NCBI RefSeq assembly: GCF_014334325.1 | Contig: NZ_JACSET010000003.1 | Location: forward strand, 124,001 to 188,000 | Reading direction: 5' to 3' | Length of the DNA stretch: 64,000 bases | From: Treponema sp. Marseille-Q4130 | GTDB lineage: Bacteria; Spirochaetota; Spirochaetia; Treponematales; Treponemataceae | Shown here: piece by piece, positions 16,702 to 23,715 of the stretch | How the letters are laid out: each line of letters begins with the position of its first letter | Position numbering within the stretch: position 1 is the stretch's first letter | Program-made: the position numbers and the translations under genes | The notes under the pieces: generated by a model | Databases searched by the model: none | What the model saw: the letters and a program-made list of their open reading frames with translations, nothing else | Told to the model about the DNA's origin: nothing

Positions 16702-16819
16702 TCTTTGAACAATCACAGCAACCGCGCATCGTTCATGTTGCGAAGCGAAGCAGCAGGGTTTTATCTTCGAGCCGTGCGTTTATCGGGGGGCGATTTGCAT
16801 TGCGGCAATTTCGTCTTTT
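16702..16819 (+). repeat. Direct repeat copy 2 (overlaps the hicB end)
   Basis: 118 bp, about 90% identical to 15306-15424. Its right-hand 40 bp are the end of the hicB coding sequence, so this is presumably the original and the other the duplicate. Confidence 0.85.
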
Positions 16820-17124
16820 AACGACTTCTCTACGAAGCTGTTAAGCGACATATCAAGCTTTTTTGCGGCGACGGCAACTTGACTGTGAAATAACGGCGTG
16901 AGGCGGACATTGAACTTACCGGAATAGGGTTTTTCGGGTTCGATACCGTCTTCTTTGCACCATTCAAGATAATCATCGACCGAAGCACGGAACTCTTTTT
17001 CGATCTCGTCCACTGTAGTACCTTGAAATGTAATAATCGTGCGGGTATTGATTACTTCTCCGGAAAAAATGTGTGCACTATCATCATATTCGACGGTACC
17101 TATAAAGCCTTTATAATTCATCAT
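16780..17124 (-). CDS. hicB: HicB-family antitoxin
   Basis: A 114-residue HicB antitoxin. The N-terminal half is the partial RNase-H-like HicB domain (GFIGTVEYDDSAHIFSGEVI, TFQGTTVDEIEKEFRASVDDYLEWC). The C-terminal half, KFNVRLTPLFHSQVAVAAKKLDMSLNSFVEKSL, is a ribbon-helix-helix DNA-binding domain, so it should both neutralise HicA and repress the operon. Its 5' end overlaps hicA by 14 bp, the usual coupled arrangement. The last codons lie within a 118-bp segment duplicated at 15306-15424. Confidence 0.9.
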   Translation of the reverse strand: MMNYKGFIGTVEYDDSAHIFSGEVINTRTIITFQGTTVDEIEKEFRASVDDYLEWCKEDGIEPEKPYSGKFNVRLTPLFHSQVAVAAKKLDMSLNSFVEKSLKDEIAAMQIAPR

Positions 17125-17374
17125 ATTTTACTCCCGCATTATTTAAAAATTTCCGCATCGATTTTATGGCACCTTTGTCCGTAATTTTTTGCGGGTGCGG
17201 ACGATGAAAAACAGCCCGTTCGCCGTTCAGCTCGATACGCACTCGTGAACCGTGTCCTTCCGATATTTTGGCTCCCAAAGCACGCAAAAGATTTTCTATT
17301 TCCCGCCATGCAATATCCGCCTGTACGGGATCCTTAAATATCGCGTCGTACAATTTTTTTTGCTTCGCGTTCAC
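17111..17374 (-). CDS. hicA: HicA-family mRNA interferase toxin
   Basis: An 87-residue HicA toxin with the double-stranded-RNA-binding-like fold. The family features ENLLRALGAKISEGHGSRVRIELNGERAVFHRPHP are present, including the glycine-preceded segment and the histidines used in RNA cleavage. It is expected to cut mRNAs when HicB is depleted. Length 87 is usual for the longer HicA variants (60-90). It comes first in the operon, upstream of and overlapping hicB. Confidence 0.88.
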   Translation of the reverse strand: MNAKQKKLYDAIFKDPVQADIAWREIENLLRALGAKISEGHGSRVRIELNGERAVFHRPHPQKITDKGAIKSMRKFLNNAGVKYDEL

Positions 17375-17477
17375 AGATAAACAGTACTATAAATCGGTAC
17401 CATTGTAAATATGTGCGTTGTCCGTCCGCCGAATTTTAAATCCTGCCGAATATCGGGATGCGGCGACACGAATAAAA

Positions 17478-17507
17478 AAAACGGAAAAGCGAAAGCCTTT
17501 CCGTTTT
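17478..17507. terminator. Terminator after the M42 peptidase gene
   Basis: AAAACGGAAA (17478-17487) and TTTCCGTTTT (17498-17507) form a 10-bp stem with a 10-nt loop and flanking A and T runs. It lies 12 bp beyond the minus-strand stop and could work in both directions. Confidence 0.75.
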
Positions 17508-17518
17508 CAATCACAGTT

Positions 17519-18583
17519 TCAGTCGATACTCTGTATGTATTTTAAGATAAGATCGACAGCACCTTCCAGGTCGTCGATATGCACCGTGCCGACGGCCGTA
17601 TGCATATAGCGCTGCGGAACGGATATGATGCCGGTGAGCACGCCGCTTCCGCTCGTTGCGAGCGTCCATCCGTCGGTACCGCCGTTGATCAAAACTTCGC
17701 GCTGGAATTCGATGTTGTTTTTTTCGGCGACCGCTTCGAAAGCGCGCGTCATCTTTTTGGAAACGTTGTTTCCCATCGTGGAACCCATATCCCAATCGTA
17801 ATATTTAATGGCAGGGCCTTTTCCGAGTTCGATGCAGCATTCGCTCAGTTCAAGTCCGGACGCTCCGCCTGCAATCGTTACGTCTACGACGATCGCGACA
17901 TCGGGCTTGACCGAAAAACCCGCAACTCCCGCTCCGCGCGCGCCGACTTCTTCCTGCACCGTTCCGATGAGGGTCAATTCGTTTTTTATGCCGGCTTCTT
18001 TCGCGCGCCGCATCACTTCGCAGATGACCGTACAGCCTACACGGTTATCGACGGATTTGCCTGTATAGATTTTACCGCCGTTAATAAATTTTCCCGTTCT
18101 CTGATAGTGACCGTAATCGCCGATACGCACACCGAGCTTTTCGGTTTCCGCTCTCGTAAGCGTGCCGACATCGACATAGATACTGTCGAACGGGATCACT
18201 TTTTCTCCTTCATCGCCTTTGAGCATGTGCGCGGGTTTATAACCGGTGACGCCTTCGATCATGCCGTCTTTGGTTTTGATTTCGACGTCCTGATTTATGA
18301 GCATGCGGTCGTCGTGATATCCCACAGGCGCGATCAAAAGCTGACCGTTGTCGTCGATATAGCGTACGATAAAACCGATTTCATCCATGTGCGCGGCCAA
18401 CGCAATTTTTTTATTGCCGCCCCGCGCGTTTTGCGTAAGGATAATATTGCCGAGCGCATCTTCTCTGCAGCTGTCGTAAAAACCTTCGAGTTCTTTTTTT
18501 ATCTGCGCAGCAACCGCTTCTTCTTCACCCGAAACGCCGAACGTGTTGTCGAGCGCGCTCAATGTTTTTGCCAATCGTTCCAT
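17519..18583 (-). CDS. M42-family metallo-aminopeptidase
   Basis: A 354-residue M42 (FrvX/glutamyl-aminopeptidase-like) enzyme of the dinuclear-zinc tetrahedral peptidase group, which trims N-terminal residues from peptides in the cytoplasm. Zinc ligands and catalytic residues are visible: AAHMDEIGF (His65, Asp67), SVDNRVGC, QEEVGARGA with the paired Glu residues, VVDV and RYMHTAVGTVH. The N-terminal GVSGEEEAVA block is typical. Length is normal. Read alone on the minus strand, between hairpins at 18616-18653 and 17478-17507. Confidence 0.92.
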   Translation of the reverse strand: MERLAKTLSALDNTFGVSGEEEAVAAQIKKELEGFYDSCREDALGNIILTQNARGGNKKIALAAHMDEIGFIVRYIDDNGQLLIAPVGYHDDRMLINQDVEIKTKDGMIEGVTGYKPAHMLKGDEGEKVIPFDSIYVDVGTLTRAETEKLGVRIGDYGHYQRTGKFINGGKIYTGKSVDNRVGCTVICEVMRRAKEAGIKNELTLIGTVQEEVGARGAGVAGFSVKPDVAIVVDVTIAGGASGLELSECCIELGKGPAIKYYDWDMGSTMGNNVSKKMTRAFEAVAEKNNIEFQREVLINGGTDGWTLATSGSGVLTGIISVPQRYMHTAVGTVHIDDLEGAVDLILKYIQSID

Positions 18584-18615
18584 ATATCATACTTCCTCAA
18601 ACTGAATAAAATTAT

Positions 18616-18653
18616 GATACCGCTAAAATTCCAATCGGATTTTTAGCGGTATC
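18616..18653 (-). terminator. Terminator-like hairpin after nhaC
   Basis: GATACCGCTAAAA (18616-18628) pairs perfectly with TTTTAGCGGTATC (18641-18653) around a 12-nt loop. On the minus strand it follows the antiporter stop at 18657 by a few bases and is trailed by ATAATTTTATT, a modest U-rich tail. It separates this gene from the M42 peptidase gene. Confidence 0.65.
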
Positions 18654-18656
18654 CCG

Positions 18657-19994
18657 TTATGCTATAAATCCGAATACCGTATATAAAATCGCCGACACGA
18701 TTACGCCGATGATGCCGTAGGGGAGCGATGAAAAACTCGTTTCCGCAGGCGATATTTCACATGCGCCCGAATTGACGATAACCGCATCGCCGTACATACA
18801 GATTTGGCTTCCCCATGCGGAAGCGGAAAAGATCGCAGCCGAAACCAGATACGGGTTGGCTCCGATCTGCGTCGCAAGCGGAACGGCGATGGGAAGCATA
18901 ACCGCAGCCATATCCCAAAACATTCCCGTAAAATATGCAAACGCCGTCGCCGTCAAAAACACGACGAGAGGGAGCATCTTACCGGACATAAACGGGCGAA
19001 CCAAATCGATGATGTATTCCGCCAAACCGAGTTTTGTATTCGCATCGACGAGGACGAAAGCGATTGCCAAAATACACGCGATCGGCAGCATATTTTTCAT
19101 GCCTTCCAATGCGATATCCATAAAATCTTTTATGTTTAATTTTTTCGTAACGGAATACAAAACGATCGCCGCAATGAGCGCACCGACGATCCCCTTCAAA
19201 ACATCTATGCCGGTAATGATCGTCACCGCAATCAAAACCGCTACCGGTATGATAAAAAACCACACCGGCGAAGATGCGCCTTTATCGTCAGCCTGCGGGA
19301 TATCCGTATCCGAAAAAACACCTTTTTCCGCGTTCGCTTCGTGTTTTTTCATCGGGCCGATGTTGGGTATGACCTGCAGCGCGACGAGCAGCGAAATAGT
19401 GATTGCAATCATCGGATAGAATTGAAACGGGATCGTTTTTATGTAGCCCGCCATCGCGTTTCCGTCGACCGAAAGATTTTGACTCGCGATAAGGCCGGAA
19501 TAAAACACCGCCCACGTCGAAATCGGAATAAGCGATGAAAAGGTTCCTGCCGTCGAATTCGTAAGATAGGCGATTTTCGCGCGCGATATCTTGTGTTCGT
19601 CTCCGACTTTTTTCATCGATGCGCCGATGACCAAATTGTGCAGATAGTCGTCGATGAATATGGCGAGCGACGAAACCCACAACAGCAGCATTGCGCTTCG
19701 TTTCGTTTTTGCGTATCTGCCGATGGTTTTGCTGAAACCGCTGAGCGCTCCCGACTGTTCGATCAGTTGAAGCAAAATTCCGAAAAAGAGCGTTACCAGG
19801 ATGACCCACAAAACGCTGTCGGTTTTCAAAACTTCGATCAGCGAATCCAGCCATGCGCCGATAAAATTCTGCTTTGCCAAAATGATAAATCCGATCAACG
19901 AACCTATCAAAAGCGAATCCAGCGTCTTTTTTGTCGTAATTGCGATAACAAATACGAATACAACGGGGATGAGCGCGATGATACCGTACTCCAT
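18657..19994 (-). CDS. NhaC-family Na+/H+ antiporter
   Basis: A 445-residue membrane protein with about eleven hydrophobic helices, of the NhaC/MleN ion-transporter group. Characteristic stretches are FVFVIAITTKKTLDSLLIGSL, the polar SSLAIFIDDYLHNLVIGASM helix with paired Asp residues, YLTNSTAGTFSSLIPISTWA and AYFTGMFWDMAAVMLPIAVPL. NhaC exports Na+ in exchange for protons; some members exchange organic acids (malate/lactate), which the sequence does not exclude. It has its own promoter and a roughly 100-nt leader ending in a hairpin near the ribosome site GGAGG. Confidence 0.87.
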   Translation of the reverse strand: MEYGIIALIPVVFVFVIAITTKKTLDSLLIGSLIGFIILAKQNFIGAWLDSLIEVLKTDSVLWVILVTLFFGILLQLIEQSGALSGFSKTIGRYAKTKRSAMLLLWVSSLAIFIDDYLHNLVIGASMKKVGDEHKISRAKIAYLTNSTAGTFSSLIPISTWAVFYSGLIASQNLSVDGNAMAGYIKTIPFQFYPMIAITISLLVALQVIPNIGPMKKHEANAEKGVFSDTDIPQADDKGASSPVWFFIIPVAVLIAVTIITGIDVLKGIVGALIAAIVLYSVTKKLNIKDFMDIALEGMKNMLPIACILAIAFVLVDANTKLGLAEYIIDLVRPFMSGKMLPLVVFLTATAFAYFTGMFWDMAAVMLPIAVPLATQIGANPYLVSAAIFSASAWGSQICMYGDAVIVNSGACEISPAETSFSSLPYGIIGVIVSAILYTVFGFIA

Positions 19995-20013
19995 ACCAAA
20001 TCCTCCTTGCGTT

Positions 20014-20132
20014 TAAAGATAAAAATCTTTAGTTGTTTTTGATGATCACATATCATTGTGTAGTACAAGACAGTTTCACCGATTTTACTTTTTTAATTTT
20101 GTTATATTAACACGAGTATTTTTATCTGTCAA
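20014..20132 (-). promoter_or_regulatory. Promoter and leader hairpin of nhaC
   Basis: On the minus strand TTGACA (20127-20132) and TAATAT (20104-20109) are 17 bp apart, a strong promoter. The transcript would begin near 20097 and carry a leader of about 100 nt. Close to the ribosome site is a hairpin TAAAGAT-AAAA-ATCTTTA (20014-20031), which could influence initiation. No known riboswitch motif was recognised. Confidence 0.65.
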
Positions 20133-20236
20133 ATTTTTAGTTTTTAGTTTTTATTGTGTTTTGTTAATTTACACCGCAAGATGTTTATACATTTTTTCCG
20201 TCCGCGTGTCGTTTTCCGAAAAGCCTGCCGCGGCGC

Positions 20237-21196
20237 TTACATTTGACTGCGGGTTTTTTTATTTGACAGCATGAGTCCGCAGATCGTAAGCATAACGCCC
20301 GCTATACCGGGTACGGTGATCCGCTCTCCGAGTGCAAAATACGCGAAAACAATCGTCACGACGGGTATCAAATAGATGCCGACGGTCGCACGGACGGCGC
20401 CGAGCTTATCACATGCGGTGTTCCACGCGGCAAAGCAGAGCGCGGATGCGGCGACGCCGAGAAAAAGCAGGTTTACCCAGTTGAGCGGTTTTGCAAATCG
20501 AACCATGTTGACGGCCGTATCGAAGCTTACAAAAAAATTATTGTTGTTTTTTGCAAGCGGAGAGAATACGCCGAAGAGTACGAGCGGTGCCATAAAGATA
20601 AGCGCATAAAAAAATATGCGCCGTACCGCCGCCAATTTGTTGAGACGCAGCGCGTTGATCTTTGTGACGAAAAGCGTATAAAATCCCCACGAAACGGCCG
20701 AACCGAGCGCGAGCAGATCGCCTTTCGGTTTTAAGTGAAATTCCGCCGCACCGTTAAAGCTTACGAGCGCGACACCTGAAATCGCGATGATAAAACCTGT
20801 AATAAAAAAAGGTGTAACGTGTTTTTCATGTAAAAAAATCTGCGCGGTGATTGCGGCGAAAATCGGACAGATGGAAACGATGACGCTTACGTTGGATGCC
20901 GACGAAAACATGATCGCGATGTTTTCGAGAAATTGATATACGGCGACGCCGCTTAAACCGGCTGCTGCGAAAAGATATTCGTCTTTTTTGCGTTCGAGTC
21001 TGAGTCGATGCGGGCACAAAATCCACAGCATAGCGTATGCGAATAAAAATCGGATAATGAGAATTTCGAGCGCGGAAAAATCTTTTAAAAGCGATTTCGT
21101 GCACACAAAGGTTATGCCCCACACGAAGATCGAAAAAGCGGCAAAGAAAAAACCGGCAAACGATTTTGATTTTTGCCGCTGCGAATTTTCAAGCAT
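20237..21196 (-). CDS. EamA-family (DMT) transporter
   Basis: A 319-residue drug/metabolite-transporter protein with ten predicted helices in two EamA repeats. The first repeat includes FFFAAFSIFVWGITFVCTKSLL and FLENIAIMFSSASNVSVIVSICPIFAAI. The second includes GDLLALGSAVSWGFYTLFV and AAWNTACDKLGAVRATVGIYLIPVVTIVFAYFALGE, the classic end-of-repeat motif. The substrate is unknown; relatives export amino acids or metabolites. The start at 21196 (MLENSQRQ) is chosen because homology begins there. An open frame continues about 217 codons further upstream but runs antisense to the HD gene and is not coding. Confidence 0.87.
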   Translation of the reverse strand: MLENSQRQKSKSFAGFFFAAFSIFVWGITFVCTKSLLKDFSALEILIIRFLFAYAMLWILCPHRLRLERKKDEYLFAAAGLSGVAVYQFLENIAIMFSSASNVSVIVSICPIFAAITAQIFLHEKHVTPFFITGFIIAISGVALVSFNGAAEFHLKPKGDLLALGSAVSWGFYTLFVTKINALRLNKLAAVRRIFFYALIFMAPLVLFGVFSPLAKNNNNFFVSFDTAVNMVRFAKPLNWVNLLFLGVAASALCFAAWNTACDKLGAVRATVGIYLIPVVTIVFAYFALGERITVPGIAGVMLTICGLMLSNKKTRSQM

Positions 21197-21254
21197 GGCA
21201 AAAGTATAACACATTCGCCCGCTTTTTTCACGCGTATGTTTCCGTGCGCAGCCC

Positions 21255-21283
21255 GTGACGTTTTTACGCATTCCGTTTACAAT
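21255..21283 (+). promoter_or_regulatory. Putative promoter of the HD-domain gene
   Basis: GTGACG (21255-21260) and TACAAT (21278-21283) are 17 bp apart and 30 bp before the ATG at 21314, which follows AGGAG. Confidence 0.5.
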
Positions 21284-21313
21284 AGAAGTCGCACTTATAC
21301 ATAGGAGCAAATC

Positions 21314-22159
21314 ATGAAAACCGAACGATCGCCGAAAGAAATTTCGGTCGATAAAAAAATCATATCCGCGCTTGAAAAGCTCATTGCGCTTACTCCGGAA
21401 AAAGACGGCCTGCCGCTCTTCGTTGCAAAAGCGCTTATGCGCGATCAGGAAATCGAAGCGGTGCAAAATTACGCCAACAGCGTTTCCATCGTGCGGCTCG
21501 GCTACAACGATCACGGGCCGGTACACATGCGCACGGTGACGCACAACGCGATCAAAATGACGGAGATATTGTACAAAGCGGGCGTACAGTTGAGTCTGCA
21601 AAAAGAAAAAGCGGGCACCTTTGCCGACAGTTTGACCGCCGTCATATTCGCGTCGTTTTTGCACGACTTCGGCATGTCGATCGGCCGTCAGGATCACGAA
21701 TTGTACAGCGTTTTTCTCGCGCTCCCCGTCATCGAACGGCTGCTCAACAAATTTATTCCCGGAGGCGAAAACCTCGTACGGCGCGTGACGATCCGCTCTC
21801 TTGCGATGGAAGGCATCGTCGGCCACATGGGTACGCGCAAAATCCATGCGCTCGAAGCGGGCATCATCCTCATCGCCGACGGCTGCGATATGACAAAGGG
21901 CAGAGCGCGCATTCCGCTCGGACTCGACAACGCTCCGTCAATTGGCGACATCCATAAATATTCGGCGAACTCGATCGAACGCGTCGAAATCGGAGCAGGC
22001 AGCGAAAAACCCCTGCGCATTCAAATATACATGTCGGGGGAAGTCGGCTTTTTCCAAATCGAAGAAGTGCTGCTGCAAAAAATCAACGCAAGCCCCGCAA
22101 AACCCTACATCGAACTGCTCGCCGGAGTCGAAGGCGAACCGATGAAACAATATTTATAG
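21314..22159 (+). CDS. HD-domain phosphohydrolase-like protein
   Basis: A 281-residue protein of the HD superfamily. The metal-binding pattern is spread along residues about 70-165: GYNDHGPVHMRTVTHNAIKM supplies the first His residues, FLHDFGMSIGRQDHELYS the HD dyad, and VGHMGTRKIHALEAGIILIADGCDMTKGRARIP the later His and Asp. It probably hydrolyses a nucleotide or phosphate ester. No specific substrate or partner domain is visible. The C-terminal 70 residues form a separate mixed alpha/beta segment (RIQIYMSGEVGFFQIEEVLLQKI). It is transcribed alone. Confidence 0.8.
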   Translation: MKTERSPKEISVDKKIISALEKLIALTPEKDGLPLFVAKALMRDQEIEAVQNYANSVSIVRLGYNDHGPVHMRTVTHNAIKMTEILYKAGVQLSLQKEKAGTFADSLTAVIFASFLHDFGMSIGRQDHELYSVFLALPVIERLLNKFIPGGENLVRRVTIRSLAMEGIVGHMGTRKIHALEAGIILIADGCDMTKGRARIPLGLDNAPSIGDIHKYSANSIERVEIGAGSEKPLRIQIYMSGEVGFFQIEEVLLQKINASPAKPYIELLAGVEGEPMKQYL

Positions 22160-22204
22160 CAGTAAGATGTAATTTTATTAATTATTAACTTTCGTGGAGA
22201 AGAA

Positions 22205-22330
22205 TCCGGGACGAACCCCTTTTTGCCATCCGCCCTTCCGCCGCTTGCTTTCGCGCGGCGTCCTCGCTCCGCTCCGGTCGCTGCCTCCGGCACGGCTCCA
22301 CGGCGGCGTAGGCGGTATCGCAGTGCGAAC
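22205..22330 (+). repeat. Dispersed GC-rich repeat family 1, copy A
   Basis: A GC-rich block in an otherwise AT-rich gap. It contains TTTTTGCCATCCGCCCTTCC and, 90 bp on, GGCTCCACGGCGGCGTAGGC. The same two motifs in the same order and orientation occur at 39930-40055, with a different filler between them. No gene is seen in it. Confidence 0.6.
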
Positions 22331-22452
22331 GATTTGTTTGCAGGCGATGATGCCGATTAAGGGTTGTGTTTTTTCGATAAAGAAAATTTAAATTAATAAA
22401 ACGGCATTCGCATAGTAAAATGTGTTAAGCGCAAATAAAATAATAAGTTACT

Positions 22453-22528
22453 TCTAAAAACTGCAGTTTTTAGAGGTTCCCAATTATTTGGTCGAATTTC
22501 GAGTTTTGGAAAATTCGATATTGAACCT
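22453..22528. terminator. Palindrome and nested hairpins after the FGE-like gene
   Basis: TCTAAAAACTGCAGTTTTTA followed by GA (22453-22474) is a perfect 22-bp palindrome. Next to it AGGTTC (22474-22479) and GAACCT (22523-22528) enclose an inner stem TCGAATTT/AAATTCGA (22492-22499 with 22511-22518). The block lies immediately past the minus-strand FGE stop at 22531 and is a plausible terminator region for both neighbours. Confidence 0.5.
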
Positions 22529-22530
22529 AT

Positions 22531-23319
22531 TTATTTTTTCGAGCGGACGACGCGCATACCGATAAAATTATAGCGGGAAGCGGGGCTGCCGCAGTTTCTG
22601 AAATACGGCGAGCAGTCGGACGCTTCGGCATTCCATGCGCCGCCGCGCCCCATGCGGTCGGTGTTATCGATCGTGCGGTCGGCGCCGCGCGGGTTTACGA
22701 ATTCGCCGGGCATATAGCAATCGTACCAGTCCCAGCACCATTCCCACACATTTCCGAAAAGATCGTAAAAGCCGAGCACGGATGGCGATTTTAAGCACAC
22801 GGCATGGGTCATGCAGTCGCTGTTGTTTTTGTTCCACGAGCGGTTTTCTTCGGCGTCTTTGGCGGCTTTTTTTTGTCCGTCGTGAATGCCGCCCCGCGCC
22901 GCATATTCCCATTCGGATTCTGTCGGCAGCCGGTAGCCGTTCGCATCCCAGCGGCATTCGGCGTTGTCCCATGCGTTGTTTTGTTCGTCGGGAACGGTGC
23001 CCCATTTTTTCGGATCGGACTCGCCTTTGATGATGTAGCACGGAGTCAATTTTTCAGCGATACTGCGTTTGTTGCAGTAGACAAATGCGTCGTATTGGCT
23101 GATGTGTTCGACGGGGCGCTTTGTCTGCGATTCGCCTTTTTTCGGACTGCTTGAAAAATATGCGGGATTTACGCCCATAATTTTTTTCCATTCGGCTTGG
23201 GTAACCAAGTGTTCGTCCATATAAAAATCGTCGACGGTGACGGTGTGTATCGGCCGTTCGTCAGCCATGCCGGTCGGAGAACCCATTTGAAATGTGCCGC
23301 CCTTAACTAAAATCATCAT
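22531..23319 (-). CDS. Formylglycine-generating-enzyme-like (SUMF1) protein
   Basis: A 262-residue protein with the FGE/sulfatase-modifying-factor fold over almost its whole length. It shows VKGGTFQMGSPTGMADERPIHTV, a VDDFYMDEHLVTQAEWKKIMG block, DANGYRLPTESEWEYAARGG and a DLFGNVWEWCWDWYD core, ending GRGGAWNAEASDCSPYFRNCG and GMRVVRSKK. True FGE enzymes use two cysteines and copper to make formylglycine; most bacterial relatives are non-catalytic binding modules or act on other substrates. No sulfatase is nearby. There is no signal peptide, so it is cytoplasmic. Spirochaetes often carry several such paralogues. Confidence 0.85.
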   Translation of the reverse strand: MMILVKGGTFQMGSPTGMADERPIHTVTVDDFYMDEHLVTQAEWKKIMGVNPAYFSSSPKKGESQTKRPVEHISQYDAFVYCNKRSIAEKLTPCYIIKGESDPKKWGTVPDEQNNAWDNAECRWDANGYRLPTESEWEYAARGGIHDGQKKAAKDAEENRSWNKNNSDCMTHAVCLKSPSVLGFYDLFGNVWEWCWDWYDCYMPGEFVNPRGADRTIDNTDRMGRGGAWNAEASDCSPYFRNCGSPASRYNFIGMRVVRSKK

Positions 23320-23715
23320 GTTTTAATATTATACCACACCTTTTGAAATTTATCAAAAAAAAGTGAGTTTTCGAAAAATTTCGCCTATCAGCTTGGATTT
23401 CAAGTTTTCTAAAATTCGAAATCTTCCTTACCATTTCGTTTACGAGGTGAAGGGCGAGTCCGGAAAGCACATCAATAACCCCGACGCAGAACATCGGGTA
23501 TAGTGTTCAACGTTTCGCACTGCATGTTCTCGTAAGGCGGTTGATATTTTCCGAACTCGACTTTCCGCCTTTTATATTGCAACCGTTATGCCGACAATAT
23601 AATAAGGTGAAATTTTATCGGCTTGAGAATTTCGGAAAGAATAACGGTACTCGGCGGACGCATTGCGTTATATTCGGTTTCACTGTATCATAACAGTGGC
23701 AGTTGAGGGTGTTTT
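23320..23715. other. Intergenic region, no gene recognised
   Basis: About 400 bp between the FGE-like gene and the LysM gene, which diverge. A 63-codon minus-strand frame overlaps the start of the FGE gene and has no ribosome site. A GATATTTTCCGAACTCGACT and ATTTTATCGGCTTGAGAATT pair of AT/GC-mixed segments shows no clear repeat. A promoter for the LysM gene should lie near the TATCATAAC at about 23687, but no convincing -35 was found. Confidence 0.4.

Noticed and set aside
19995-20096. Sodium-sensing riboswitch upstream of nhaC
   Set aside because: The leader is long enough, but only one small hairpin is visible and no conserved sequence of a known class was recognised.
23303-23494. A 63-codon minus-strand frame before the FGE-like gene
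   Set aside because: No ribosome site, overlaps the start of a well-supported gene, and no recognisable similarity.
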